Assembly (NCBI GenBank): GCA_030040525.1
Contig: JASHTN010000339.1
Span: forward strand, 1 to 7,034
DNA length: 7,034 nt
DNA from: Gammaproteobacteria bacterium
GTDB taxonomy: Bacteria; Pseudomonadota; Gammaproteobacteria; Steroidobacterales; Steroidobacteraceae
Reading direction: 5' to 3'
Shown piece by piece: positions 1 to 5,452 of this stretch. The notes beneath the pieces were generated by a model. It was not told the DNA's origin. It was given only the letters and a program-made list of their open reading frames with translations, and made no database searches. The position numbers were made by a program, and so were the translations under genes. Position 1 is the stretch's first letter. Every line of letters begins with the position of its first letter.

Positions 1-1
1 G

Positions 2-406
2 CCTGCCGCACCCGCGCCGGCGCCGTCGTCGCCGGCGGCCGAAGCACACCCCGCGGCCGTACCGCCCGCGGCGTCCGCGGATACCGCGGCCCCCGGCTCG
101 AGGCCTCAGGGCAAGCCCGCTGCGAAGGGCGCACGCGGCGCCTCGCCCGACCGGGTCGAGCTCGAGACCACCGACATCACCGGCAATCGTGAGCTGCCGA
201 AGGTGCTGTACATCGTGCCCTGGAAGCGCTCGGACCTCGGCGACCTCGTCGGCAAGCCGCCGAACAGTCTCCTGGACGAGGTCCTGCAACCCATCGACCG
301 CGACGTCTTCCTGCGGGAAAACCGCTATTACGACGCCCTGCAGCCGGGCGGAGCGCGCGCCGGGGCGGACTCAGTGCAGGGTTCCGGCGACAAGCCTTCG
401 CACTAG
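2..406 (+). CDS. C-terminal part of a conserved protein of unknown function upstream of the ExbB-ExbD cluster (5'-truncated)
   Basis: The frame is open from the first bases of the window to the TAG at 404-406, giving 134 visible residues. The true start lies outside the window, so the in-frame GTG at 203 is unlikely to be the start. Visible residues 1-50 are a Pro/Ala-rich, low-complexity linker typical of periplasmic or cell-wall-spanning segments. Residues ~53-115 look like a folded, conserved module: an ITGNRELPKVLYIVPWKR stretch (residues 59-76), then a DLVGKPPNSLLDEVL helix-like part and a DRDVF...RYYDAL end. The last ~20 residues are Gly/Ala-rich and probably disordered. I do not recognise a named family. 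It shares direction with the ExbB/ExbD genes and ends 110 bp before them, so it may be an accessory protein of that motor, but a possible terminator lies between. Reading frame is near certain; function is unknown. Confidence 0.8.
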   Translation, partial: PAAPAPAPSSPAAEAHPAAVPPAASADTAAPGSRPQGKPAAKGARGASPDRVELETTDITGNRELPKVLYIVPWKRSDLGDLVGKPPNSLLDEVLQPIDRDVFLRENRYYDALQPGGARAGADSVQGSGDKPSH

Positions 407-427
407 GGAAGGCGCCGCTCGAGGATG

Positions 428-448
428 AGAGCTGGATCGCAGCTTTTT
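428..448 (+). terminator. Possible weak intrinsic terminator after the upstream gene
   Basis: Perfect 5-bp stem AGCTG (430-434) / CAGCT (440-444) around a GATCG loop. G-T and A-T pairs at 427-429/445-447 could extend it. The stem runs straight into a five-T run (444-448). It starts 22 nt after the stop at 406. The short, only moderately GC stem makes it a weak candidate. It could instead be a chance palindrome in the leader of the next operon. Confidence 0.35.
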
Positions 449-516
449 GGGCTTATGTCATTCAGTTTTAACGGCAATTTCGTCTTCTGTGACGGGCTTT
501 TCAGCGGGAGTGTCCC
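449..516 (+). promoter_or_regulatory. AT-richer leader, probable promoter region of the ExbB-ExbD operon
   Basis: This is the least GC-rich stretch of the window and lies just before the first motor gene. The best -10-like hexamer is TTTAAC (467-472, 4 of 6 matches to TATAAT). No good -35 sits at the usual spacing, only a T-run at about 444-448. No Fur-box-like inverted repeat was seen, which argues mildly against iron control. A ribosome binding site GGGAG (506-510) lies 6 nt before the ATG at 517. The promoter assignment is positional and compositional; the exact elements are not established. Confidence 0.3.
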
Positions 517-1170
517 ATGGGCTTCTGGAATCTGATCGTACGTTTCTTTCAGGGCGGCGGGGACTTCATGTACCCGATCGCCATCGTGTTCGTGGTGGGG
601 CTCGCGATCGCCCTCGAGCGCTACATCTATCTCACGCACATCGCCGCCCGCAACCGCGGCCTGTGGAACGAGATCGTGCCGATGCTCGCGCAGGGCAACT
701 TTCGCCAGGTGGCGCAGACGACCTCCAAGTCGACCTCGGCCATCGGCCACATCCTCAACTACGGGCTGGCGCGCATCCAGTCGGCGCGCCGGCGCGATGA
801 CATCGAGAAGGCGATGGAGGAGAGCCTCATGGAGGTGGTGCCGCGCCTCGAGAAGCGCACGCACTACCTCGCCACCTTCGCCAATCTGGCGACGCTGCTC
901 GGACTGCTCGGCACGGTCATGGGCCTGATCCGCGCGTTTGCCGCGGTCGCGACCGTCAACCCGGCGGAGAAGGCGAACCTGCTGTCGGCGAGCATCTCGG
1001 TGGCGATGAACTGCACGGCGTTCGGCCTGATGACGGCGGTGCCGCTGCTGTTCATCCATGCGTGGCTGCAGACCAAGACGACCGAGCTCATCGACAGCCT
1101 GGAGATGGCGTCCGTCAAGTTCCTGAACGCCATCACCGAGCGGCAGAGCCCGGCGCCTGCGGCGGCCTGA
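517..1170 (+). CDS. exbB: MotA/TolQ/ExbB-family proton channel protein
   Basis: Inner-membrane channel subunit that, with ExbD-type partners, uses the proton gradient to drive a periplasmic transducer. The 217-aa product has the family layout: a TM helix near residues 18-38, a cytoplasmic loop (~40-115, with a charged RRRDDIEKAMEES helix), a second TM with the hallmark LLGLLGTVMGLIRAF (127-141), and a third TM (~160-185, CTAFGLMTAVPLLF). A short Pro/Ala tail ends the protein. The ATG at 517 has an SD (GGGAG, 506-510) and gives a normal N-terminus. It is the first gene of a six-gene same-strand run. Oddity: at the TM3 position where E. coli ExbB has Glu176 there is Val162, by alignment on the TA-x-G motif. 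This places it outside classical ExbB, so the symbol is family-level only. Family assignment is firm; the physiological task is not known. Confidence 0.93.
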   Translation: MGFWNLIVRFFQGGGDFMYPIAIVFVVGLAIALERYIYLTHIAARNRGLWNEIVPMLAQGNFRQVAQTTSKSTSAIGHILNYGLARIQSARRRDDIEKAMEESLMEVVPRLEKRTHYLATFANLATLLGLLGTVMGLIRAFAAVATVNPAEKANLLSASISVAMNCTAFGLMTAVPLLFIHAWLQTKTTELIDSLEMASVKFLNAITERQSPAPAAA

Positions 1171-1197
1171 GGCGCCGCGGCCCTCTCCGCCAGCCTC

Positions 1198-1211
1198 AGT
1201 CACGGCTGACT
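1198..1211 (+). promoter_or_regulatory. Small hairpin immediately before the first exbD start codon
   Basis: Perfect inverted repeat AGTCA (1198-1202) / TGACT (1207-1211) with a 4-nt CGGC loop, ending one base before the ATG at 1213. No Shine-Dalgarno-like sequence is visible in the 42-nt gap after the exbB-like stop. An in-frame TGA at 1207-1209 rules out any earlier start. The hairpin could modulate initiation or reinitiation, but it is short and may be chance. Confidence 0.2.
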
Positions 1212-1212
1212 C

Positions 1213-1812
1213 ATGCGCCGCTCGTACCAGATCCGCAAGCTCGAGCGCCACTCGCGCAAGCCCGCCGAGCTGCTGCTCGTGCCGATGATCGACATCTTCA
1301 CGGTGCTGGTCACGTTCCTGCTCATGACCGCGGTGTTCTCCCGCACCGTGATCCTGCAGCTGAATCTGCCGCCGCCGAACACCGTGTTCCGCGAGCCGCC
1401 GCCGGGACTGCAGCTGGAAGTGATGGTGCGCAAGGACCTGCTGCAGGTGGCCGATCGCAACAGCGGTCCGCTCGCGACCATCCCCAACACACAGACGGGC
1501 TACGACTACGGCGCGCTGACCGATTACCTGAAGCGCGTCAAGGCGAAATTTCCGGATAAGACCGACGCCACGATCCTGCTCGAGCCCGACACTCCCTATG
1601 ACACGCTGGTGCAGGTGATGGACCGGGTGCGCGTGTTCGAGGTGAACCAGGGCATGAGCTCGGTGCAGGCGGAGCTCTTCCCGGATATCTCCATCGGTGA
1701 TGCGCCGATTGCCGAGCCCACCGCCGTACCCGCTGGCGCGGCGCCCGCGGCGGCCACGGCCCCGGGCGCGACGGCCTCAGCGCCTGCGTCTCGAGCCGGA
1801 GTCAAGCGATGA
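1213..1812 (+). CDS. exbD: ExbD/TolR-family biopolymer transport protein (first copy)
   Basis: Single-pass inner-membrane partner of the ExbB-like channel, with a periplasmic domain thought to bind peptidoglycan or the transducer. The 199-aa product has a basic cytoplasmic N-terminus (1-18) and one TM helix (~20-43). The helix carries the family signature LLLVPMIDIFTVL with the conserved channel Asp at residue 27. A periplasmic domain (~45-160) follows, including the typical ILLEPDTPYDTLVQVMDRVR segment (121-140). Residues ~165-199 are an Ala/Pro/Thr tail not usual for ExbD, probably disordered. The start is fixed by an in-frame stop at 1207-1209, and no clear SD is present. Its stop overlaps the start of the next exbD by 4 bp (ATGA, 1809-1812), which indicates translational coupling. 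Family is certain; the specific role is inferred. Confidence 0.93.
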   Translation: MRRSYQIRKLERHSRKPAELLLVPMIDIFTVLVTFLLMTAVFSRTVILQLNLPPPNTVFREPPPGLQLEVMVRKDLLQVADRNSGPLATIPNTQTGYDYGALTDYLKRVKAKFPDKTDATILLEPDTPYDTLVQVMDRVRVFEVNQGMSSVQAELFPDISIGDAPIAEPTAVPAGAAPAAATAPGATASAPASRAGVKR

Positions 1813-2333
1813 GCATGTCCAACCGCGCGCGGCGCATGGCGCAGCATCACCTGCGGCACCGGGCGGATGCGCAGCTGAATCTGATCCCCCTCATCGACAT
1901 CCTCTCGGTGATGGTGGCGTTCCTGCTGGTGTACTCGACTGAAGTCGAGGTCATCCAGAACGCCAAGGGCATCGAGATTCCGCAGTCGATCGCACAGACG
2001 GCGCCCAAGCAGTCGGTGGTGGTGATGATCACCAAGACCGACCTGTTCGTGCAGGGCGAGTACATCACCTCGGTCGCGCAGATCCAGGGGGGTCGCGAGA
2101 CGCTGATCGCGCCGCTCTCGGCCGCTCTCAAGCGCCCGATGCTGATCGGCGCGGACATGACCGAGAAGGCCGCCGCGGAGCGCGAGATCACCATCATGGC
2201 GGACAAGTCGCTCCCCTACGAGGTGCTCAAGCGCGTCATGATGACCTGCACCGATGCCAGTTACGGACGCATCTCGCTGGCGGTGATCCAGAAGGAAAAG
2301 CCGGTGCCTGCCGGCCAGGTGCGAGCGAGCTGA
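1809..2333 (+). CDS. exbD: ExbD/TolR-family biopolymer transport protein (second copy)
   Basis: Second, clearly different ExbD-type stator subunit, 174 aa. The N-terminus (1-20) is basic. The TM helix (~23-43) contains QLNLIPLIDILSVMVAFLL with the conserved Asp at residue 30. The periplasmic domain includes VVVMITKTDLFVQGEYI (70-86) and a family-typical REITIMADKSLPYEVLKRVM segment (125-144). A GGAG (1798-1801) 7 nt upstream supports the ATG at 1809; the ATG at 1815 is an alternative. Overlap with the preceding gene and 7 bp to the next place it firmly in the operon. Two ExbD types beside one ExbB type suggest a heteromeric stator, as in myxobacterial AglQ/AglS; the stoichiometry is inference. 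Confidence 0.94.
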   Translation: MSMSNRARRMAQHHLRHRADAQLNLIPLIDILSVMVAFLLVYSTEVEVIQNAKGIEIPQSIAQTAPKQSVVVMITKTDLFVQGEYITSVAQIQGGRETLIAPLSAALKRPMLIGADMTEKAAAEREITIMADKSLPYEVLKRVMMTCTDASYGRISLAVIQKEKPVPAGQVRAS

Positions 2334-2340
2334 GGCGCGC

Positions 2341-3252
2341 ATGGTCATCGCGCCGTATTACCGCGAGTTCGACCTGCCCTGGGACGGCGACCCGGAGCAG
2401 ACCGAGCGCTTCCGCAAGATCCTGCGCGTGCTGCTGATCGCGCTGCTGGTGCTCGGGATCCTGTTCCCGCTGCTGCCGGTACCGAAGCGCCCGCCGGCCC
2501 CGGAAGTTCCGCAGGTGCTGGCGCGCGTGATGCTCGAGAACAAGCCGAAACCGCCGCCGCCTCCGCCGCCGCAGCCGAAGGAGCAGCCGAAGCCCGAGAC
2601 CAAGCCGACTCCGGTGCCCCCGGTCGAGGAGCGCCAGCGCGCCCACGAGAAAGCCGAGCGCCAGCTGAACAAGGTGAAAGACGAGCTCGCGGACCTGCGC
2701 GAGGAGATCAACCTGACGCCGCTCCAGACCAGGGATCTCACCGGTGCCGTGGGCGCCGACGCTCACGCGGAGCGCTCGCTGATCACCTCAAACATCGGCG
2801 CGGGCAGCGGCGGCATCACCTCCGCGAACGCCAGCCGCGGCTTCGGCACCGGTGCCGGCTCACTCACGGGCCACGACACCACCGCGGTCGCTTCCGGCAT
2901 CGCGAGCTCGAGCCTCAACAACCGCAACCGTGTGCAGAGCGGCGGCGGCGGCAAGGCCGCGCGCTCCGAGGAGGAGATCGCGCTGGTGTTCGACCGCAAC
3001 AAGGGCCGGATCTACAACCTCTACGCCCGCGCGTTGCGCGAGAACGCCGAGTTGCAGGGCAAGCTGGTATTGGAGTTCACTATAGCCCCCAATGGCACCG
3101 TCACCATGTGCCGCGTGGTCTCGAGCGAGCTCAGGGACCCGGAGCTCGAGCGGGAGATCGTGGCACTGGTGCGGTTGTTCCAGTTCAAGCCCGAGGACGT
3201 GGACGCGGTGACGGCGACCAAGCCCATCGACTTTTTCCCGACATCGGCCTGA
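2341..3252 (+). CDS. TonB-like transducer with AgmX/PglI-type C-terminal domain
   Basis: Predicted energy transducer of the cluster, 303 aa, anchored in the inner membrane and reaching across the periplasm. Order: cytoplasmic N-terminus (1-26), TM helix (~27-45, LRVLLIALLVLGILFPLL), a Pro/Lys-rich extended stretch (~47-95, with a run of seven prolines at 71-77), a charged helical or coiled-coil part (~96-125), a Gly/Ser/Ala-rich linker (~150-205), and a C-terminal domain (~209-301). The C-terminal domain has the AgmX/PglI pattern RNKGRIYNLYARALRENAEL ... GKLVLEFTIAPNGTV ... VVSSELRDPELE ... PIDFFP. It is a distant relative of the TonB C-terminus. The cysteine pair I recall in myxobacterial versions is absent; only Cys257 is seen. 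GAGG (2332-2335), overlapping the previous stop, serves as SD. Architecture and operon position make the transducer role likely; its outer-membrane partner is unknown. Confidence 0.88.
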   Translation: MVIAPYYREFDLPWDGDPEQTERFRKILRVLLIALLVLGILFPLLPVPKRPPAPEVPQVLARVMLENKPKPPPPPPPQPKEQPKPETKPTPVPPVEERQRAHEKAERQLNKVKDELADLREEINLTPLQTRDLTGAVGADAHAERSLITSNIGAGSGGITSANASRGFGTGAGSLTGHDTTAVASGIASSSLNNRNRVQSGGGGKAARSEEEIALVFDRNKGRIYNLYARALRENAELQGKLVLEFTIAPNGTVTMCRVVSSELRDPELEREIVALVRLFQFKPEDVDAVTATKPIDFFPTSA

Positions 3253-3280
3253 GCTGACGCGGCAACGTAAGGGGAGCGTC

Positions 3281-3640
3281 ATGAACCTCAACTCGGAGAT
3301 CCAGTTTTTCGCGGACCTGCGCACCGTCGACAAGGCGCGGCTCCTCACGATATTCCTGCACGAGCTCGCCGAGGAGGCCCGCGGCACCTACGGCGCCGGC
3401 GCCGACCAGGTGCACGACGGCGCGCACCTGCGCTTCGTCAACGAGCTCACGCACCGTATCACGCGGGTGGTCGAGCAGCTGCTCGCCGAAGAGGCAACCC
3501 GGCCGGCGGACGACGTCGTGCTGCGCATGCTGCTCGCGCCGCGCGCCGACAAGGTGGCCGAGCGGCTGGTGTTCAACGCCTACGGCCGCGCCATCCAGGG
3601 ATTCGAGAGTTACGATACGACGGTGTTGATGGGCAATTAG
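3281..3640 (+). CDS. Small protein of unknown function between the motor genes and the amidohydrolase
   Basis: 119-aa product, family not recognised. There is no signal peptide or TM helix, so it is probably cytoplasmic. It looks largely helical: residues ~15-35 (VDKARLLTIFLHELAEEA), ~48-72 (HLRFVNELTHRITRVVEQLL), and ~76-108 (ADDVVLRMLLAPRADKVAERLVFNAYGRAI). A purine-rich SD (GGGGAG, 3271-3276) sits 4 nt before the ATG at 3281, the strongest ribosome binding site of the plus-strand run. This supports the gene being real. It starts 28 bp after the transducer gene and ends 4 bp before the amidohydrolase, so it is likely co-transcribed with both. It could belong functionally to either side; nothing in the sequence decides this. 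Confidence 0.8.
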   Translation: MNLNSEIQFFADLRTVDKARLLTIFLHELAEEARGTYGAGADQVHDGAHLRFVNELTHRITRVVEQLLAEEATRPADDVVLRMLLAPRADKVAERLVFNAYGRAIQGFESYDTTVLMGN

Positions 3641-3644
3641 ATCG

Positions 3645-4946
3645 ATGGGTCGTGCGCCACTCCGCGGTCTGCTCGTCGCCCTCGGCGTAGCTGCCGCGCC
3701 CGCCTTCGGCGCCGCCCCTGCCAACCCGCACGCGCTGCTCCTGCGCCCGGCACAGGTGTGGACCGCAGGTGAGCCCGCACACGCAGGCTGGGTGGTGCTC
3801 ACCGACGGCGAGCGCATCGTCGCGGTAGGCCCCAAGGACGCGGTGCGCGCACCGGCGGACGCGCAGGCGATCGAGCTTCTGGGTGCGACGCTGCTGCCCG
3901 GTCTCATCGACGCGCACTCGCACCTGTTCCTGCACCCCTACAACGAGACCTTGTGGAACGACCAGGTGCTGAAGGAGCCGGTGCCGTACCGCACCCTGCG
4001 CGCGGGCGTGCAGGCGCGGGCGACGCTGCTCGCGGGCTTCACGACGCTGCGCGACCTCGGCACCGAAGGGGCAGGGTACGCGGACCTTTCGGTGAAGCGT
4101 GCCATCGAGGATGGGCTCATCGAAGGGCCGCGGCTGTTCGTCGCGACACTTGCCATCGTCGCGACCGGCGCCTACGGGCCGGCGCCCCGTGGCCTGCGCC
4201 CCGATGTCTGCTGCACTCCGCAGGGGGCCGAGGAGGCGACCGGCCTCGAGGAGATCGTCCGCGCGGTGCGCGAGCAGGCCGGCCACGGCGCCGACTGGAT
4301 CAAGCTCTACGCCGACTACCGCTGGGGACCCGGCGGCACGCAGCAGCCGACCTTCAGCGAGGAAGAGCTTCGGGCCGCGGTCGAGGCCGCGCACTCCTCG
4401 GGCCGGCCGGTGGCCGTGCACGCCATGACCGCGGAGGGCATGCGCCGCGCGGTGCTCGCGGGCGCCGACACGATCGAGCATGGCTACGCCGGCACGCCCG
4501 AGGTGTTCAGGCTCATGGCGGCGCACGGCGTCGGCTACCTGCCGACCATCACGGCGGCGGAAGCCTACAGCGAGTACTTCGAGCACTACGTGCGCGGCGT
4601 GAGCCCGCCGACGGCGGAGATGCAGCAGGTGGCGCAGGCGCTCCGCTACGCCATGCAGGCGGGCGTCACCATCGGCTGCGGAAGCGACGTCGGTGTCTAT
4701 GCCCACGGCACCAACTACCGCGAGATCGAGTGGCTGGTGCGCGACGGCATGACGCCGGTGCAGGCGCTCACCGCCGCCACCGCGACGGATGCGAAGATCC
4801 TGCGGCAGGAAGCGAGCTTCGGGCGCGTGCGCGCCGGGCTCTTGGCCGATCTCGTCGCGGTGAGCGGCGACCCGACGCGCGACATCGCAGCGGTCGAGCA
4901 CGTCGTATTCGTGATGAAGGGTGGGGTCATCTACAGACGGCCCTGA
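3645..4946 (+). CDS. Exported metal-dependent amidohydrolase (imidazolonepropionase-like / Xaa-Pro dipeptidase-like)
   Basis: 433-aa member of the amidohydrolase superfamily, in the group often annotated imidazolonepropionase-like or prolidase-like. Characterised relatives cleave Xaa-Pro or L-Xaa-L-Arg/Lys dipeptides; the substrate here is not determined. Residues 1-22 form a signal peptide (hydrophobic LLVALGVAAAP, likely cleavage after AFG), so it acts in the periplasm or on the surface. Metal-site residues are visible: His91/His93 (DAHSHLF), Lys220 (WIKLYADY, probable carboxylated lysine bridging two metals), His259 (AVHAMT), His279 (IEHGY) and Asp348 (GSDVG). The C-terminal return strand of the small beta-domain (LLADLVAVSGDPTRDI) is complete. 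An adjacent Cys189-Cys190 pair is unusual. It begins 4 bp after the preceding stop with no good SD, so coupling is likely. Its 3' end overlaps the opposing GNAT gene by 16 bp. Confidence 0.92.
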   Translation: MGRAPLRGLLVALGVAAAPAFGAAPANPHALLLRPAQVWTAGEPAHAGWVVLTDGERIVAVGPKDAVRAPADAQAIELLGATLLPGLIDAHSHLFLHPYNETLWNDQVLKEPVPYRTLRAGVQARATLLAGFTTLRDLGTEGAGYADLSVKRAIEDGLIEGPRLFVATLAIVATGAYGPAPRGLRPDVCCTPQGAEEATGLEEIVRAVREQAGHGADWIKLYADYRWGPGGTQQPTFSEEELRAAVEAAHSSGRPVAVHAMTAEGMRRAVLAGADTIEHGYAGTPEVFRLMAAHGVGYLPTITAAEAYSEYFEHYVRGVSPPTAEMQQVAQALRYAMQAGVTIGCGSDVGVYAHGTNYREIEWLVRDGMTPVQALTAATATDAKILRQEASFGRVRAGLLADLVAVSGDPTRDIAAVEHVVFVMKGGVIYRRP

Positions 4947-5440
4947 AAAACCGACCCCGACAGGCGCGCCAGCCGCTCGAGCGGCGCCCCGGTGAGGCGG
5001 AAGGTCCTCCAATCGTCGAGCGCCACGGCGCCGAGCCCCTTGTAAAAGCCGATCGAGGGCTCGTTCCAGTCGAGCACTGCCCAATCGAGGCGCGCGCAAT
5101 CGCGCTCGAGCGCGAGAGCGGCGAGCCTGGCGAGCAGGCGCTTGCCGAGGCCGCGCCCGCGCGCTTCCGGCCGCACGAACAGATCCTCGAGGTAGATGCC
5201 GGGCTTGCCGAGGAAGGTCGAGAAGTTGTGGAAGAAGAGGGCGAAGCCCGCCTCGCGCCCGTCGAGGCAGGCGAACACCACCTCGGCGTAGGGTCGCGGG
5301 CCGAAGAGGGCGGCCGTCAGATCCGTCTCGGTGGCCACCACCGAGCGCTCGAGGCGCTCGTAGGCGGCGAGCTCGCGGATGAAGACGAGCACCAGCGGCA
5401 CATCGGCGGCGGTGGCGGCGCGAATGGTGATGTCGCTCAC
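4931..5440 (-). CDS. GNAT N-acetyltransferase, spermidine/spermine (diamine or thialysine) acetyltransferase-like
   Basis: 169-aa complete GNAT enzyme transferring acetyl from acetyl-CoA to an amine, probably cytoplasmic. Residues 1-8 form the first beta strand (SDITIRAA). An ELAAYERLE helix (23-31) follows, then FHNFSTFLGKPGIYLEDLFV (70-89), the CoA pyrophosphate-binding loop RGRGLGK (94-100), and a WNEPSIGFYKGLGA motif (125-138) with the usual catalytic-position Tyr133. The YLEDLFV and WNEPSI..FY signatures match the SSAT family, so a polyamine or lysine-analogue substrate is favoured. Substrate within GNATs cannot be fixed from sequence. Start is GTG at 5440, supported by a strong SD and typical N-terminus. 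It lies 11 nt downstream of ppc and is probably co-transcribed with it. Confidence 0.9.
   Translation of the reverse strand: MSDITIRAATAADVPLVLVFIRELAAYERLERSVVATETDLTAALFGPRPYAEVVFACLDGREAGFALFFHNFSTFLGKPGIYLEDLFVRPEARGRGLGKRLLARLAALALERDCARLDWAVLDWNEPSIGFYKGLGAVALDDWRTFRLTGAPLERLARLSGSVFQGRL
4972..4985. repeat. Perfect 14-bp palindrome just past the amidohydrolase stop
   Basis: GCCGCTCGAGCGGC reads the same on both strands. It lies 25 nt after the amidohydrolase stop and inside the last part of the GNAT coding region (codons for PLERL). No T-run follows on either strand, so it is not a classical intrinsic terminator. In this GC-rich coding DNA it may be a by-product of codon choice. Confidence 0.5.
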
Positions 5441-5445
5441 ATCAC

Positions 5446-5452
5446 TCCTCCT
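5446..5452 (-). promoter_or_regulatory. Strong Shine-Dalgarno for the GNAT gene, overlapping the ppc stop codon
   Basis: Read on the minus strand, AGGAGGA lies 5 nt before the GTG at 5440. Its first base is also the last base of the ppc TGA (5454-5452). This fixes the GTG as the start. A nearer ATG in another frame is followed at once by TGA. Position suggests that translation of the GNAT is coupled to the end of ppc. Confidence 0.75.

Noticed and set aside
203..406. Separate small gene starting at the GTG at 203
   Set aside because: The same frame is open back to base 2 with a credible Pro/Ala linker, so this is the end of a longer gene rather than a 67-aa gene.
449..516. Fur-box or riboswitch upstream of the ExbB-like gene
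   Set aside because: No GATAAT-type repeats and no room or conserved elements for a known riboswitch were seen in the 68 bases.
403..1251. 282-codon minus-strand frame over the ExbB-like gene
   Set aside because: Antisense to a gene with clear TM helices and family motif; the product is Arg/His-rich and without recognisable features.
2551..2576. CCG repeat tract in the transducer gene as a possible slippage or microsatellite site
   Set aside because: It encodes the proline run expected for a TonB-like spacer, mixes CCG and CCT codons, and the frame stays intact on both sides.
3573..5099. Long open frame on the minus strand (508 codons)
   Set aside because: It lies antisense to the amidohydrolase, which has complete metal-site motifs and a signal peptide. 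The frame has His/Arg-rich composition typical of an antisense shadow.
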